30,598 nucleotides of DNA, taken from positions 15,850-46,447 of the forward strand of contig DGYW01000021.1 of the NCBI GenBank assembly GCA_002396805.1. The letters are read 5' to 3'. Origin of the DNA: Firmicutes bacterium UBA4996 (GTDB lineage: Bacteria > Bacillota > Limnochordia > Darwinibacteriales > Darwinibacteriaceae). The translations under genes were made by a program, and so were the position numbers. Of the stretch, positions 15,903 to 23,786 are shown in pieces (position 1 is the first letter of the stretch; each line of letters starts with the position of its first letter). The notes beneath the pieces are model-generated. The model was not told the DNA's origin, made no database searches, and was given only the letters and a program-made list of their open reading frames with translations.

Positions 15903-17888
15903 CTATCTAATTAGCGTACTATTGTCGAGAATTAGGGCGACATTACCATTGCCTAAGACTGTTGCACCGGCGATGCCCCTTATATCACTTACAATACCAC
16001 TGAGGGACTTAATAACGATTTCCTGCTGACCGATGAGGTCTTCCACGATAAAGCCCACTTTTTGGCCTCTAATTTCCACAATAATTACGGGTAATGGTCC
16101 CTTGGAGTCTAGGCGACGAAAACCAAGAACCGCTGCTAGATCATAAAGGGGTAGAACCTCGTTGCGCAGGAGAATTACATCATGCTGTTGCACAGTCTTG
16201 ATCTGACTGCGCTCAATTTGAATATTTTCGCGGACCGCTTGAATGGGGATGGCCAGTGTTTCACCATCGACCACTACTAGGAGGGCCTTAATTATGGCTA
16301 ACGTAAGTGGCAACTTTATGATAGTACGCAAGGATTGCCCCGGTACAGACTCCAGATCGATTGTTCCACTTAGAGATTCTACAGTGGCCTTCACTGCATC
16401 TAAGCCCACCCCGCGGCCAGAAAGATCTGTAACTTCTTCGGCAGTACTAAAACCTGGGTGGAACAGTAAATCCACAGCTTCTCGCACCGTTATTTCACCA
16501 CTATCAGTGGTTAACAAACCACGCTCTATACCCTTGGTGCGAATTCGTTCAAGGTTCAAACCTTGACCATCGTCACTAATTTCAATCAAAATATGGCTAC
16601 CTTCATGGCGAGCGCCTAGGCGAATTGTTCCTGTGGGCGGCTTCCCTTTCGCAACCCGCTCTTGCCGTGGTTCTAAACCGTGATCGATGGAATTACGAAT
16701 CAAGTGCACGAGGGGGTCCCCAATTTGGTTCACAATAGAACGATCCAGTTCAGTCATTTCACCGAAAATTTCAAGGTTGATCTCCTTCTTACTGGACTGG
16801 GCGAGATCTCTCACCATACGTGGAAAGCGATCAAAGACCTGTTTGATGGGGACCATTCTGAGACTCATGGCCGCATATTGCAGTTCAGTGGTGACCCGAT
16901 CAAGTTGTGCTAAGGCACTCTTCTGATCAGAGTTCTCATCTTCTTTGGTCATTTCTACAACTTGGGTCCGGCTAATCACTAATTCTCCAACTAAGTTGAT
17001 CAGCTTGTCTAAACGTTCCGTCTCAACCCGAACTAAGGCCTCCTGGCGTTGAGTTCGAATAGGGAGGGTTCCCCTACGTTCTGTACTAGAAGCGGCAATC
17101 TCAGCACTGGATTCGACCGCAGGGGCAACCGTAGCTGGTCCTGCACTACCATCCAAACTTAGCTCTGATACATCGGCACTCTCAATCTCCGATATGCCTT
17201 CGATCAATTCCTGCATAGCATCGGAGGATTCTTTGGTTAAAATAATTAGACCGAACTGATTATCAAATTTCTCGTCTTCTAAGTCTTGTGCTGAAGGATT
17301 GCTCTGAATAATCGTAGCCACTTCTTCGACAGCTTGAAACACGGTGTAAACTCGCACTGACTTTAGAATAGTGTTGTCGCGTAACGTGATAATCACTGTA
17401 TAGGCATTGTATCCAAGATCTAATCCCTGCTTAATGGTCTCTCGATTGAATTCATCGAGTTCCATGGCAAGATTTGCAGAAAATTCGACTTCGGACGAAT
17501 TCAAGGTGGCATGTCCACTCACTAAAGTCTCCAGGGCGGCCAGTTGTTCGCGAAAAGAACTAATTGGTTCTTCGTTGATTGTTTGTTCTAACAGGATTTC
17601 CAGGGTATCTACAGAACGAAAGAGAACGTTAATTACATCAGGTTGAGCCATCAACTCACCGGTACGTAATAGATCTAAAACACTCTCCATTTCGTGGGTA
17701 AATTCTGCTAGTTCATCAAATCCCATGGTGCCTGCCATACCCTTTAAGCTATGGGCGGCCCTAAACATTTCATCTAAGGTGGCTCTGTTGGCGGGATCGT
17801 TTTCGAAGCTAAGCAAATCTTCATTTAACGACTGCAAATAATCACGGGCCTCAGCGGCAAATACTTCTTTGAACGCATTGATATCCAT
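15903..17888 (-). CDS. cheA: Chemotaxis histidine kinase CheA
   Basis: CheA autophosphorylates under receptor/CheW control and passes the phosphate to CheY and CheB. All five domains are present. P1 (1-105) has the phospho-accepting His46 in AAHSLKGMAGTMG. P2 (about 162-245) is the CheY/CheB docking domain. P3 (about 286-345) is the dimerisation helix pair starting VRVETERLDKLINLVGEL. P4 is the ATP-binding domain, with N-box LVHLIRNSIDHGL (393-405), DDGQGL (439-444) and GRGVGLDAV (491-499). P5 (about 530-661) is the CheW-like domain. Length 661 is normal. ATG 17888 follows AAAGGGGGAG. Confidence 0.98.
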   Translation of the reverse strand: MDINAFKEVFAAEARDYLQSLNEDLLSFENDPANRATLDEMFRAAHSLKGMAGTMGFDELAEFTHEMESVLDLLRTGELMAQPDVINVLFRSVDTLEILLEQTINEEPISSFREQLAALETLVSGHATLNSSEVEFSANLAMELDEFNRETIKQGLDLGYNAYTVIITLRDNTILKSVRVYTVFQAVEEVATIIQSNPSAQDLEDEKFDNQFGLIILTKESSDAMQELIEGISEIESADVSELSLDGSAGPATVAPAVESSAEIAASSTERRGTLPIRTQRQEALVRVETERLDKLINLVGELVISRTQVVEMTKEDENSDQKSALAQLDRVTTELQYAAMSLRMVPIKQVFDRFPRMVRDLAQSSKKEINLEIFGEMTELDRSIVNQIGDPLVHLIRNSIDHGLEPRQERVAKGKPPTGTIRLGARHEGSHILIEISDDGQGLNLERIRTKGIERGLLTTDSGEITVREAVDLLFHPGFSTAEEVTDLSGRGVGLDAVKATVESLSGTIDLESVPGQSLRTIIKLPLTLAIIKALLVVVDGETLAIPIQAVRENIQIERSQIKTVQQHDVILLRNEVLPLYDLAAVLGFRRLDSKGPLPVIIVEIRGQKVGFIVEDLIGQQEIVIKSLSGIVSDIRGIAGATVLGNGNVALILDNSTLIR

Positions 17889-17933
17889 GGATCTCCCCCT
17901 TTTTTCAACGAGCTCTACTTTCCCCGACTTCCG

Positions 17934-19016
17934 CTAACGTACGCTCACAATACGATCTTTTGGAGTTGCAATTTCGGTAATTCGTACTCCAAACTGCTCA
18001 CCAACTACAACAACTTCACCTTTAGCAATTAAGGTATCGTTAGCAAACAGTTCAATGGGCTCACCATGCAAAGATTCTAACTCCATAATGTGGCCAGGTC
18101 CGAGACGTAAAATGTTGTCAATAGACATTCTAGTGCGACCAAGAATGGCCCGAACCTGAACAGGAATGCCCCTGATGAGATCTACGTTAAGGTTACCTAG
18201 ATCGGAGTTTACTAGCGAGGTTGAAGCAATCTCCGGGGCAGCAGTTGGCTTGGGATCAGCCGGAAGCTGTCTTCTAAGATCTGCCCATGTGGCACTGGCC
18301 GGTTCATCCACAACCTTCTGTTCTTCAATAGGGTCATCTGCTTCTGGTGGTAACAGACTTCTTGCCATTTCCTTAGCAAAGTTAGTCTCAATAATCTGCA
18401 GAATGGTACTGTCCACTAAGTCTTCAATTTCGATTCTAAATGCGACGGTTACGACAGGATCCCGTCCAGAAATACCATCAGTCAAGGAGTCTTGGGATAA
18501 GTCCCTACGATCGGTGCTCGGAGGTGAAATATCGATAAACCTGCCGAACAAATCCGACATGGCGGTGGCAGCAGAGCCCATCATCATATTCATGGCTTCT
18601 GTCACTGCGCTTAGATATAGTTCGTCGATTTCTTCAGGGAGGTCTTTTCCATCCCCACCCATCATAAGATTACCAATTACTAAAGCATCCCGTTCCCGAA
18701 TAACTAAAATATTGGAACCGGATAGACCCTCCCGGTATTCGACATTTACAACGATACAAGGAATAGGGTACGATTCAGTAACAAACTGAGGCGTGCTCAT
18801 ATAAATGTTCGGGACTGTAATCCGTACCTTACGACTAACCAAAGTACTTAAGGCTGTGGCGGCAGAACCCATGGATATATTACCGATTTCGCCCAAAATG
18901 TCTTGTTCTAAAGAAGTCAAATAAGAATCAATATCTAAATCTTGTGGTTCAGTTGATTGGGAATGCTGCTTCAGGAGGGCATCTAATTCCTCTTGAGTCA
19001 TTAATCCATCATTCAT
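17934..19016 (-). CDS. fliY: Flagellar motor switch phosphatase FliY
   Basis: FliY is a switch protein that also dephosphorylates CheY-P. The N-terminus (MNDGLMTQEELDALLKQ) resembles the CheY-P-binding peptide of FliM/FliY. The middle domain is CheC-like, with two phosphatase motifs: LGEIGNISMGSAATALSTL and, about 100 residues later, SAVTEAMNMMMGSAATAM. The C-terminal 80 residues form a FliN/SpoA domain (VDLIRGIPVQVRAILGRTRM, then FGVRITEIATP). I choose ATG 19016, which sits behind AAGGAGGG and gives 360 aa, over an ATG at 19040 that would include the ribosome site as coding. It overlaps fliM by 8 bases. Confidence 0.95.
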   Translation of the reverse strand: MNDGLMTQEELDALLKQHSQSTEPQDLDIDSYLTSLEQDILGEIGNISMGSAATALSTLVSRKVRITVPNIYMSTPQFVTESYPIPCIVVNVEYREGLSGSNILVIRERDALVIGNLMMGGDGKDLPEEIDELYLSAVTEAMNMMMGSAATAMSDLFGRFIDISPPSTDRRDLSQDSLTDGISGRDPVVTVAFRIEIEDLVDSTILQIIETNFAKEMARSLLPPEADDPIEEQKVVDEPASATWADLRRQLPADPKPTAAPEIASTSLVNSDLGNLNVDLIRGIPVQVRAILGRTRMSIDNILRLGPGHIMELESLHGEPIELFANDTLIAKGEVVVVGEQFGVRITEIATPKDRIVSVR

Positions 19017-19998
19017 CTGTTGACCCTCCTTCAGGATCACAAACTGTGGTAATCACAATACCCAACCGTGGTCCTAGTCTTCCGGGGGTTCCCTTAAACT
19101 TAGTCATGGAACCCACTTTAACATCTAAGGTTTCATTTTTCTTGCGATCTAAGGGAATTACATCACCTTCAGCCAAATCCAATAGATCTTGAACAGGCAA
19201 GGTGGTCCGTCCCAATTCAACCTCAACTGGAACAATCGCTGCCCGTACCTTGGATTGAAGGAGCTCAATCCTCGCCGGATCCGGTTGTTGTAACGACTCA
19301 AACATCCGGAGTTGCGTCAAGTTTTTCATTATTGGCTCTAAAGTCCGATGTGGTAAGCAAATACTGATCATTTCGCTTACTTCATTGAGGTCGAAACGCA
19401 TAGTGACTAAAGCAATAACATCCCGATCCGACGCCACCTGGAGAAACTGGGGATTGTTTTCCATGTAATCTAGTTGAAAACGCAGTTCCGCCACTTCCTG
19501 CCAAGCATCGCTAAGGATAGAGGCAAATACACTAATGACTTGTTTTTTCAGCACTGCTGTTTCAATGTCCGTAAGTCCCCGCGTCCGTCTGATCGGTTGT
19601 CCATCACCGCCGCATAAGCGATCATGAAGCAAAAAGGCTATATCAGGTGTGAGTTGCATGACTGCAAAGCCGTCTAGAGGGTGGACCTTAAAAGCACTCA
19701 GGACCGAAGGATTGGGCAAAGAACGCACAAAATCTCCAAAGAGCATCTGTTCAATGGAGTGTACTCTTAATTCGACTTTATTACGCAATTTTGCTGACAT
19801 AAGGCCTGAATAGGTTCGGGAAAATTGATCATGAATTCTCTGTAAGGCCCGGATATGTTCTTTGGAGAATTTGTTGGGTTTACTAAAATCATAGAGTGGT
19901 TCTTCGGTCTCCGTAACGCTAGGATCCAACTCTATTTCGGGCTGTGAAGCCGCCCGAATCAGCATATCAATTTCTTCTTGCGACAAAATATCATGCAA
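19009..19998 (-). CDS. fliM: Flagellar motor switch protein FliM
   Basis: FliM forms the C-ring middle and binds CheY-P through its N-terminal peptide, here HDILSQEEIDMLI. The CheC-like middle domain (about 45-230) includes RIHDQFSRTYSGLMSAKLRN and the final SpoA domain (about 250-320) includes VEVELGRTTLPVQDLLDLAEG. I place the start at TTG 19998-19996, seven bases after AAGGAGGT, giving 329 aa and an N-terminus that aligns with other FliM proteins (MxDILSQEEID). A GTG at 20007 lies immediately next to the ribosome site and is unlikely. It is separated from cheW by about 120 bases containing an RNA hairpin, and is translationally coupled to fliY. Confidence 0.95.
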   Translation of the reverse strand: MHDILSQEEIDMLIRAASQPEIELDPSVTETEEPLYDFSKPNKFSKEHIRALQRIHDQFSRTYSGLMSAKLRNKVELRVHSIEQMLFGDFVRSLPNPSVLSAFKVHPLDGFAVMQLTPDIAFLLHDRLCGGDGQPIRRTRGLTDIETAVLKKQVISVFASILSDAWQEVAELRFQLDYMENNPQFLQVASDRDVIALVTMRFDLNEVSEMISICLPHRTLEPIMKNLTQLRMFESLQQPDPARIELLQSKVRAAIVPVEVELGRTTLPVQDLLDLAEGDVIPLDRKKNETLDVKVGSMTKFKGTPGRLGPRLGIVITTVCDPEGGSTDE

Positions 19999-20024
19999 TA
20001 AACCCACCTCCTTCTTAGATTGCT

Positions 20025-20064
20025 AAATGAGAGAGCCAGTTCGAAAATACGAGCTCTCCCATTT
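20025..20064 (-). ncRNA. Intercistronic RNA hairpin between cheW and fliM
   Basis: In the mRNA (minus strand) AAATGGGAGAGC (20064-20053) pairs with GCTCTCTCATTT (20036-20025) over 12 positions around a 16-base loop. The only non-Watson-Crick pair is a G-U wobble in this strand; in the plus strand the same position is an A/C mismatch, so the stem is better as che-operon RNA. No U run follows, so it is not a standard terminator. It could stabilise, process or partly attenuate the message. Confidence 0.5.
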
Positions 20065-20117
20065 ATATCGACAGATCCGGGATAAATCTTAAGTGAATTT
20101 GGACTAAAACCAATCTA

Positions 20118-20594
20118 CTATTCTGCCACTGATAGATCATCGGTGGGCAAACTCTGGAGCTGAATTTTTTCTTCGCTAGTGAGAATCTTGTCCACCTCTA
20201 GAAGAATTAGAAGGCGGTCCTCAAGCTGCCCCACCCCCGCTAAGTAGTCGGCTCTAAGTCCAGCAATACTACTTGGAGGTGGCTCAATAGCACTCTCGGG
20301 CAAACGCAGTGTTTCAGTAACTGCATCTACCACGAACCCAACCATGCTGTCGTTGACCTCTAAAATAATGATGCGCGTATCTTGGGTGTTTTCCTGGGCT
20401 TCAATTCCGAAGCGTTTACGAAGACAAATAACGGGAATCACTTCACCCCGTAAGTTGGTTACCCCTTCAATATAGTCTTCAACATGCGGAAGCCTGGTAA
20501 TGTGGCGTGGTTTAACAATTTCACGTACATCCGTGATCTCGACCCCAAATTCTTCGTTATGCAAACGAAATACTACCAATTGTCTTTCTTCCAT
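20118..20594 (-). CDS. cheW: Chemotaxis adaptor CheW
   Basis: CheW links chemoreceptors to CheA. This 158-residue protein is a single CheW/SH3-like domain: RQLVVFRLHNEEFGVEI, VREIVKPRHITRLP, VEGVTNLRGEVIPVI-type segment (IEGVTNLRGEVIPVICLRKR) and MVGFVVDAVTETLRLPE. The start is ATG 20594, behind AAAGGAGG with a short spacer. The open frame continues upstream to 20780, but that part is intergenic and contains the promoter and the spoVAE terminator. It is the first gene of the che operon. The C-terminal tail beyond the domain is short and acidic. Confidence 0.95.
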   Translation of the reverse strand: MEERQLVVFRLHNEEFGVEITDVREIVKPRHITRLPHVEDYIEGVTNLRGEVIPVICLRKRFGIEAQENTQDTRIIILEVNDSMVGFVVDAVTETLRLPESAIEPPPSSIAGLRADYLAGVGQLEDRLLILLEVDKILTSEEKIQLQSLPTDDLSVAE

Positions 20595-20621
20595 AACGAT
20601 CCTCCTTTTCCTGGAAAACCC

Positions 20622-20630
20622 ATTATAACA
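20622..20630 (-). promoter_or_regulatory. Extended -10 promoter before cheW
   Basis: On the minus strand TGTTATAAT (20630-20622) is a perfect extended -10 (TGnTATAAT) for the housekeeping sigma factor. No good -35 element is found 16-18 bases upstream, and no sigma-D (TAAA / GCCGATAT) pattern is visible. Transcription would begin near 20615, leaving a leader of about 20 bases with the AAAGGAGG ribosome site. Confidence 0.5.
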
Positions 20631-20680
20631 GCCTGTTTCACTAATTCTACTCCCCCCAAAGTTTTCCTTCCCAGATTCGA

Positions 20681-20721
20681 CAATAAAATAAACCCTAGCC
20701 TCTTGTGAAATCGCTAGGGTT
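20681..20721 (-). terminator. Rho-independent terminator after spoVAE
   Basis: On the minus strand AACCCTAGC (20721-20713) and GCTAGGGTT (20699-20691) form a 9-bp stem with a 13-base loop. The stem is followed by TATTTTATT. It begins 13 bases after the spoVAE stop and separates the spoVA unit from the che operon. Confidence 0.8.
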
Positions 20722-20733
20722 AAGTGGTCATCA

Positions 20734-21084
20734 TTACTTGAGCGGTTTGCGGAACAGGCTAATAACACTACTAAAAACAATGGCTGCTACGAGGCCCAAA
20801 CCCGTAATCTCAAAAGCCCCTGTGAAAAGTCCATACCAACCTAAACGTTTTGCTTCGGCCAGCATACCCTTTGTGATAGAGCTACCGAAGCCTGAAACAG
20901 GAACAAGAGCACCAGCTCCTGCAAAGTCCTGAAACGGCTCATAGAGCCCAAGACCTTGCATGATAGCACCGATGCTGACAGTTGCTACCAACACATGGGC
21001 GGGTGTACATTTGGTGGTATCTAAAACCAGCTGGGCGACAGCGCAAATAGCGCCGCCTACTAGAAAAGCAATAAGATACTGAAT
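20734..21084 (-). CDS. spoVAE: Stage V sporulation protein AE (SpoVAEb), possible ATT start
   Basis: A small membrane protein of the SpoVAC/SpoVAE family, part of the forespore inner-membrane channel that moves dipicolinic acid. Hydrophobic segments YLIAFLVGGAICAVAQLVL, LVATVSIGAIMQGLGLY and ITGLGLVAAIVFSSVISLF frame the conserved FAGAGALVPVSGFGSSITKG. The start is unusual. AGGGAGG (21100-21094) is followed after 9 bases by ATT CAG TAT, which matches the M-E-Y start typical of SpoVAEb and gives the family length of 116 aa. The only upstream in-frame candidates are a TTG touching the ribosome site (21093) and a TTG at 21135 inside spoVAD without one. The gene is certain; the ATT start is an inference. 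Confidence 0.9.
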   Translation of the reverse strand: MQYLIAFLVGGAICAVAQLVLDTTKCTPAHVLVATVSIGAIMQGLGLYEPFQDFAGAGALVPVSGFGSSITKGMLAEAKRLGWYGLFTGAFEITGLGLVAAIVFSSVISLFRKPLK

Positions 21085-21101
21085 CGAGAACAACCTCCCT
21101 C

Positions 21102-22109
21102 TTAGGCTTCTAGAGCTATGGCATGCGCGATACAAGGAATAGAGTCACCCTGCAGGAGGGAAACTGCACTGAGTAAAGCACCGGTGGCCACCACCAAAAC
21201 ACGCCTAACCTTACTGGATTTCAGTTTGTTGAGAAGATAACCTAGGGTCATGACGGCAACACACGCACTACCACTTCCTCCAGCCCCTGCCATCTGTTTG
21301 TCACTGTAAATTGATGCTCCACCATCTTGGAGGCGATCAAGTCCGGTGTAGTTCTCCCTATTTAGCAGAATTCGTAGCATCTTACTACCCTGCTTGCCCA
21401 AATCCCCTGTGAGAATTAGGTCATAGTCTTCTAACTTTCTTTGGGTGTCGTTTAAATGTTGCTTAAGCGTTGTGAAAGCCGCAGGTGCCATAGCGCTCCC
21501 CATGTCATTCGCATCCTTGAGCCCCCAATCCACGATACTCCCGAAGGTGGCGTGGGTGATCCGAGGACCGTCTGACCCGAGATTAAGAATGGCTGCAGCA
21601 GCCCCTGTAACGGTATGGTGGTTGGTACCGTAATGCTGAATGTTTAACTCGATGGGATAGCGAAACTGGCGTTCAGCAGTCTGATAATGACTGGCGGTTC
21701 CAATCAACACCTGGGTTGCGAAGTCCCCCTGTAACATGATGGCTCCTAATCCCAGGGCTTCACAGAAGGTGGAGCAGGCTCCATAGATACCGAGGAACGG
21801 TAGGGGATACGACCTGGCACTAAACGACGAGCTAATAATCTGGTTAAGTAGATCACCGGCTATATAAAACTGCAAGTCCTCCAGTTTAGTTCCCTTCTGT
21901 TGCAACGTCTTTTCAATGGCCAATTCCAGCATCAGTCTTTCCGTCTTTTCCGGCGTCCTCTGCTTTAGGACATCGTCAGGAAGTATTTCCTGAAAATCTA
22001 GGGCGTGGGGGCCCTTCCCCTCTATGGGTCCAACAATGGTGTAGCTACTAGATATCCTTGGTTGCTTACTAAAAGTTATCGTTTGTAAGCCTAGGCGATT
22101 GGCTCCCAA
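21102..22109 (-). CDS. spoVAD: Stage V sporulation protein AD (SpoVAD)
   Basis: SpoVAD is the soluble, dipicolinic-acid-binding component of the SpoVA channel and has a thiolase-like fold. This 335-residue protein shows the family's GPIEGKGPHALDFQ, FYIAGDLLNQIISSSF, FLGIYGACSTFCEALGLG, QVLIGTASHYQTAERQFRYP and DLILTGDLGKQGSKMLR. The thiolase-type cysteine is in YGACSTF. Length is normal. The start is TTG 22109-22107, behind GGGAGG with a 7-base spacer. It lies 12 bases after spoVAC and its stop is inside the ribosome-site region of spoVAE. Confidence 0.97.
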   Translation of the reverse strand: MGANRLGLQTITFSKQPRISSSYTIVGPIEGKGPHALDFQEILPDDVLKQRTPEKTERLMLELAIEKTLQQKGTKLEDLQFYIAGDLLNQIISSSFSARSYPLPFLGIYGACSTFCEALGLGAIMLQGDFATQVLIGTASHYQTAERQFRYPIELNIQHYGTNHHTVTGAAAAILNLGSDGPRITHATFGSIVDWGLKDANDMGSAMAPAAFTTLKQHLNDTQRKLEDYDLILTGDLGKQGSKMLRILLNRENYTGLDRLQDGGASIYSDKQMAGAGGSGSACVAVMTLGYLLNKLKSSKVRRVLVVATGALLSAVSLLQGDSIPCIAHAIALEA

Positions 22110-22121
22110 ACCTCCACCTCC

Positions 22122-22562
22122 CTACAAAACCCCGAGAATCAACGATTTGATTAAGGCCACAATAAAGCCACTTAAAATGCCATAGACAATAACTGGCCCG
22201 GCAATGATCAACATCTTGGAACCCATTCCTTGTAAATATCCCTCCCGGCGATACTCCATCGCTGCGGCGGTTACTGTATTGGCAAAACCGGTAATGGGTA
22301 CAGCTGCGCCAGCTCCCGCCAACTCCGCTATTTCGTCATAAACACCAAAGCCGGTCAAGAGGGCTCCAATTAGAATCATTACAGCCAGGGTGACCGCGGC
22401 AGAACCGGTCTTGCTCGGTTCAAAAATCCGAGAAATGTCTAAGATAACTTGACCCACTGTGCAGATGAGTCCCCCAACTAAAAAAGCCCATACTGTGTTT
22501 CGAACAATGGGTCTGGGAGGGGTGTTTTGTTGTACAAGTTGCTTGTACTCCTGTGGTCGCAT
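22122..22562 (-). CDS. spoVAC: Stage V sporulation protein AC (SpoVAC)
   Basis: SpoVAC is a membrane protein of the SpoVA channel; in B. subtilis it behaves as a mechanosensitive channel that releases dipicolinic acid on germination. After a soluble N-terminal stretch (QEYKQLVQQNTPPRPIVRN), hydrophobic segments include VWAFLVGGLICTVGQVILD, LAVMILIGALLTGFGVYD and LIIAGPVIVYGILSGFIVAL. The conserved LAGAGAAVPITGFANTVT corresponds to the same motif in SpoVAE. I choose ATG 22562 (146 aa), behind AAGGGAG with a 7-base spacer, rather than a TTG at 22583. It is the first gene of spoVAC-AD-AE, directly downstream of a sigma-G-type promoter. Confidence 0.96.
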   Translation of the reverse strand: MRPQEYKQLVQQNTPPRPIVRNTVWAFLVGGLICTVGQVILDISRIFEPSKTGSAAVTLAVMILIGALLTGFGVYDEIAELAGAGAAVPITGFANTVTAAAMEYRREGYLQGMGSKMLIIAGPVIVYGILSGFIVALIKSLILGVL

Positions 22563-22590
22563 ATCTGGGCTCCCTTCTTTCAATCTTTCT

Positions 22591-22619
22591 TAGTATGCTA
22601 AAACTCGATCAAACTATGC
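22591..22619 (-). promoter_or_regulatory. Sigma-G-type promoter for spoVAC-AD-AE
   Basis: On the minus strand GCATA (22619-22615) and CATACTA (22597-22591) are 17 bases apart. This matches the forespore sigma-G pattern (GYATR and CATnnTA) at every fixed position. Transcription would begin near 22584, about 20 bases before the spoVAC ATG. The -35 element adjoins the terminator of the upstream operon. In B. subtilis the spoVA operon is a known sigma-G target. Confidence 0.7.
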
Positions 22620-22648
22620 AAAAACGAGGTGGGGGCACCCACCTCGTT
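22620..22648 (-). terminator. Rho-independent terminator of the exbB-to-SLH operon
   Basis: On the minus strand AACGAGGTGGG (22648-22638) pairs perfectly with CCCACCTCGTT (22633-22623) around a TGCC loop. The stem is GC-rich and 11 bp long, and it is followed by three more U before GCATAG. It lies 22 bases after the stop of the SLH gene and isolates the envelope operon from spoVA. Confidence 0.85.
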
Positions 22649-22670
22649 CACATGACAGTCTGTATTATGT

Positions 22671-23768
22671 TTATTTAGGCATAAAGCCAATAACAGCGCC
22701 AATAGCGGCTAAAGCCATAGCAACTGTGGCCAAAGTTTTAGCAGACTTAACGTTCTTTTCTGCATCAACTCTATAGGTAGCAAATTCCTCTTCGATTTCC
22801 TTGATTTGTCGTTCTAGGCGCTGTTCTCGGATAAGGGCAGCGTTCATCTGAGCATTCACATCTGCCCCCAGCTGTGTTTTCAAGTCTTCCCGGAGAGTAA
22901 GTATTTCTGCTTGGGCTATTTGGAGTTCTTCCTTAGTCCCCTCAAGTTCGGCACTCAAATCAGTATTGTTCTGACGCAAGTTAATGGCCAAAGATCTAAT
23001 ATCATTTTCCAACTCTTGATTGCGCTGTTTGAGGGTCTTGACCTCGCTGGAAAGATTCTCATTGGTTAACTGTAGAGTGGCAAATACCGCTCCCTTTTCA
23101 CCTGCCCAATTCTCCAGGTTATGGATGGACTTTTCTTGACCAGCGAGTGCTTCTTTTTGCACGTTGAGCTCCTTATCAATTTGCAAGACTGCATGTAATA
23201 GCTCTTCCAGCCGCTGTTCGTTTTCGCCGACTTGGGTGCCCATCTCCCCCTCTACGTCGCTAACACTGAGTTGAAGCTCAGTAATATTGTTCTGAAGCGC
23301 CTTAATTTGGCTTTCCAGATTATCCATGTTGTCCTGCATACCCATTTGGGCACTGACTACACGGCTAACCCTCTCCTCAAAAATAAGGCTCTGCTGGTTG
23401 GTAAAATCTAGATCCTCCCGCAGCTGTTGTTCAGTCGCATACCAGTTCGCCAAATCCGTCTCAAACCCGAGGGACAGTTCCCGAATTAAGTTAAGATCCG
23501 CTGTGGTTCCCTTCACCTGTGCTACTTCCATCTGTTCTAAGAGCAGATTAATCACAGTTGCCAGCGTAAAGCGATCTACCGGATCACTACCCTTGAATTT
23601 CCCATCTTCAAACACGGTTAAATAACCCTTGTTAATAGCATTACTCACCGCATAATAGGCCCAATGATCCGTAGGGACATCGGTCACTCTTGCGGCTGCC
23701 ACACCTGGTCCAACCAGATTTAGGAATAACACCACCATTAGACTATAAACAATTCGCTTTTTGTTCAT
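22671..23768 (-). CDS. SLH / coiled-coil / C-terminal-anchor envelope protein (Omp-alpha-like tether)
   Basis: A 365-residue exported protein. A signal peptide (MNKKRIVYSLMVVLFLNLVG, cleavage probably after AAA near 26) is followed by one SLH domain (28-78: DVPTDHWAYYAVSNAINKGY ... DRFTLATVINLLLEQ). The usual TRAE position of the SLH motif reads DRFT. From about 85 to 335 the sequence is almost pure heptad-type coiled coil, rich in Glu, Gln and Leu, without Pro or Cys. The protein ends with a hydrophobic helix (TLATVAMALAAIGAVIGFM) and only PK after it. This order is that of Thermotoga Omp-alpha, whose SLH domain binds the cell wall while the C-terminal helix sits in the outer membrane. That role here is inferred. 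ATG 23768 follows GAGGAGG; the gene lies 18 bases after its neighbour and ends the operon. Confidence 0.85.
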   Translation of the reverse strand: MNKKRIVYSLMVVLFLNLVGPGVAAARVTDVPTDHWAYYAVSNAINKGYLTVFEDGKFKGSDPVDRFTLATVINLLLEQMEVAQVKGTTADLNLIRELSLGFETDLANWYATEQQLREDLDFTNQQSLIFEERVSRVVSAQMGMQDNMDNLESQIKALQNNITELQLSVSDVEGEMGTQVGENEQRLEELLHAVLQIDKELNVQKEALAGQEKSIHNLENWAGEKGAVFATLQLTNENLSSEVKTLKQRNQELENDIRSLAINLRQNNTDLSAELEGTKEELQIAQAEILTLREDLKTQLGADVNAQMNAALIREQRLERQIKEIEEEFATYRVDAEKNVKSAKTLATVAMALAAIGAVIGFMPK

Positions 23769-23786
23769 CAGTAAGCCTCCTCACCC

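Noticed and set aside
20595..20680. Sigma-D (flagellar) promoter for the che operon
   Set aside because: No TAAA / GCCGATAT pair is found; only an extended -10 element of the housekeeping type is visible.
20595..20780. N-terminal extension of CheW (62 extra residues in the open frame)
   Set aside because: It covers the spoVAE terminator and an extended -10 promoter, has no ribosome site, and CheW homologues begin at the ATG at 20594.
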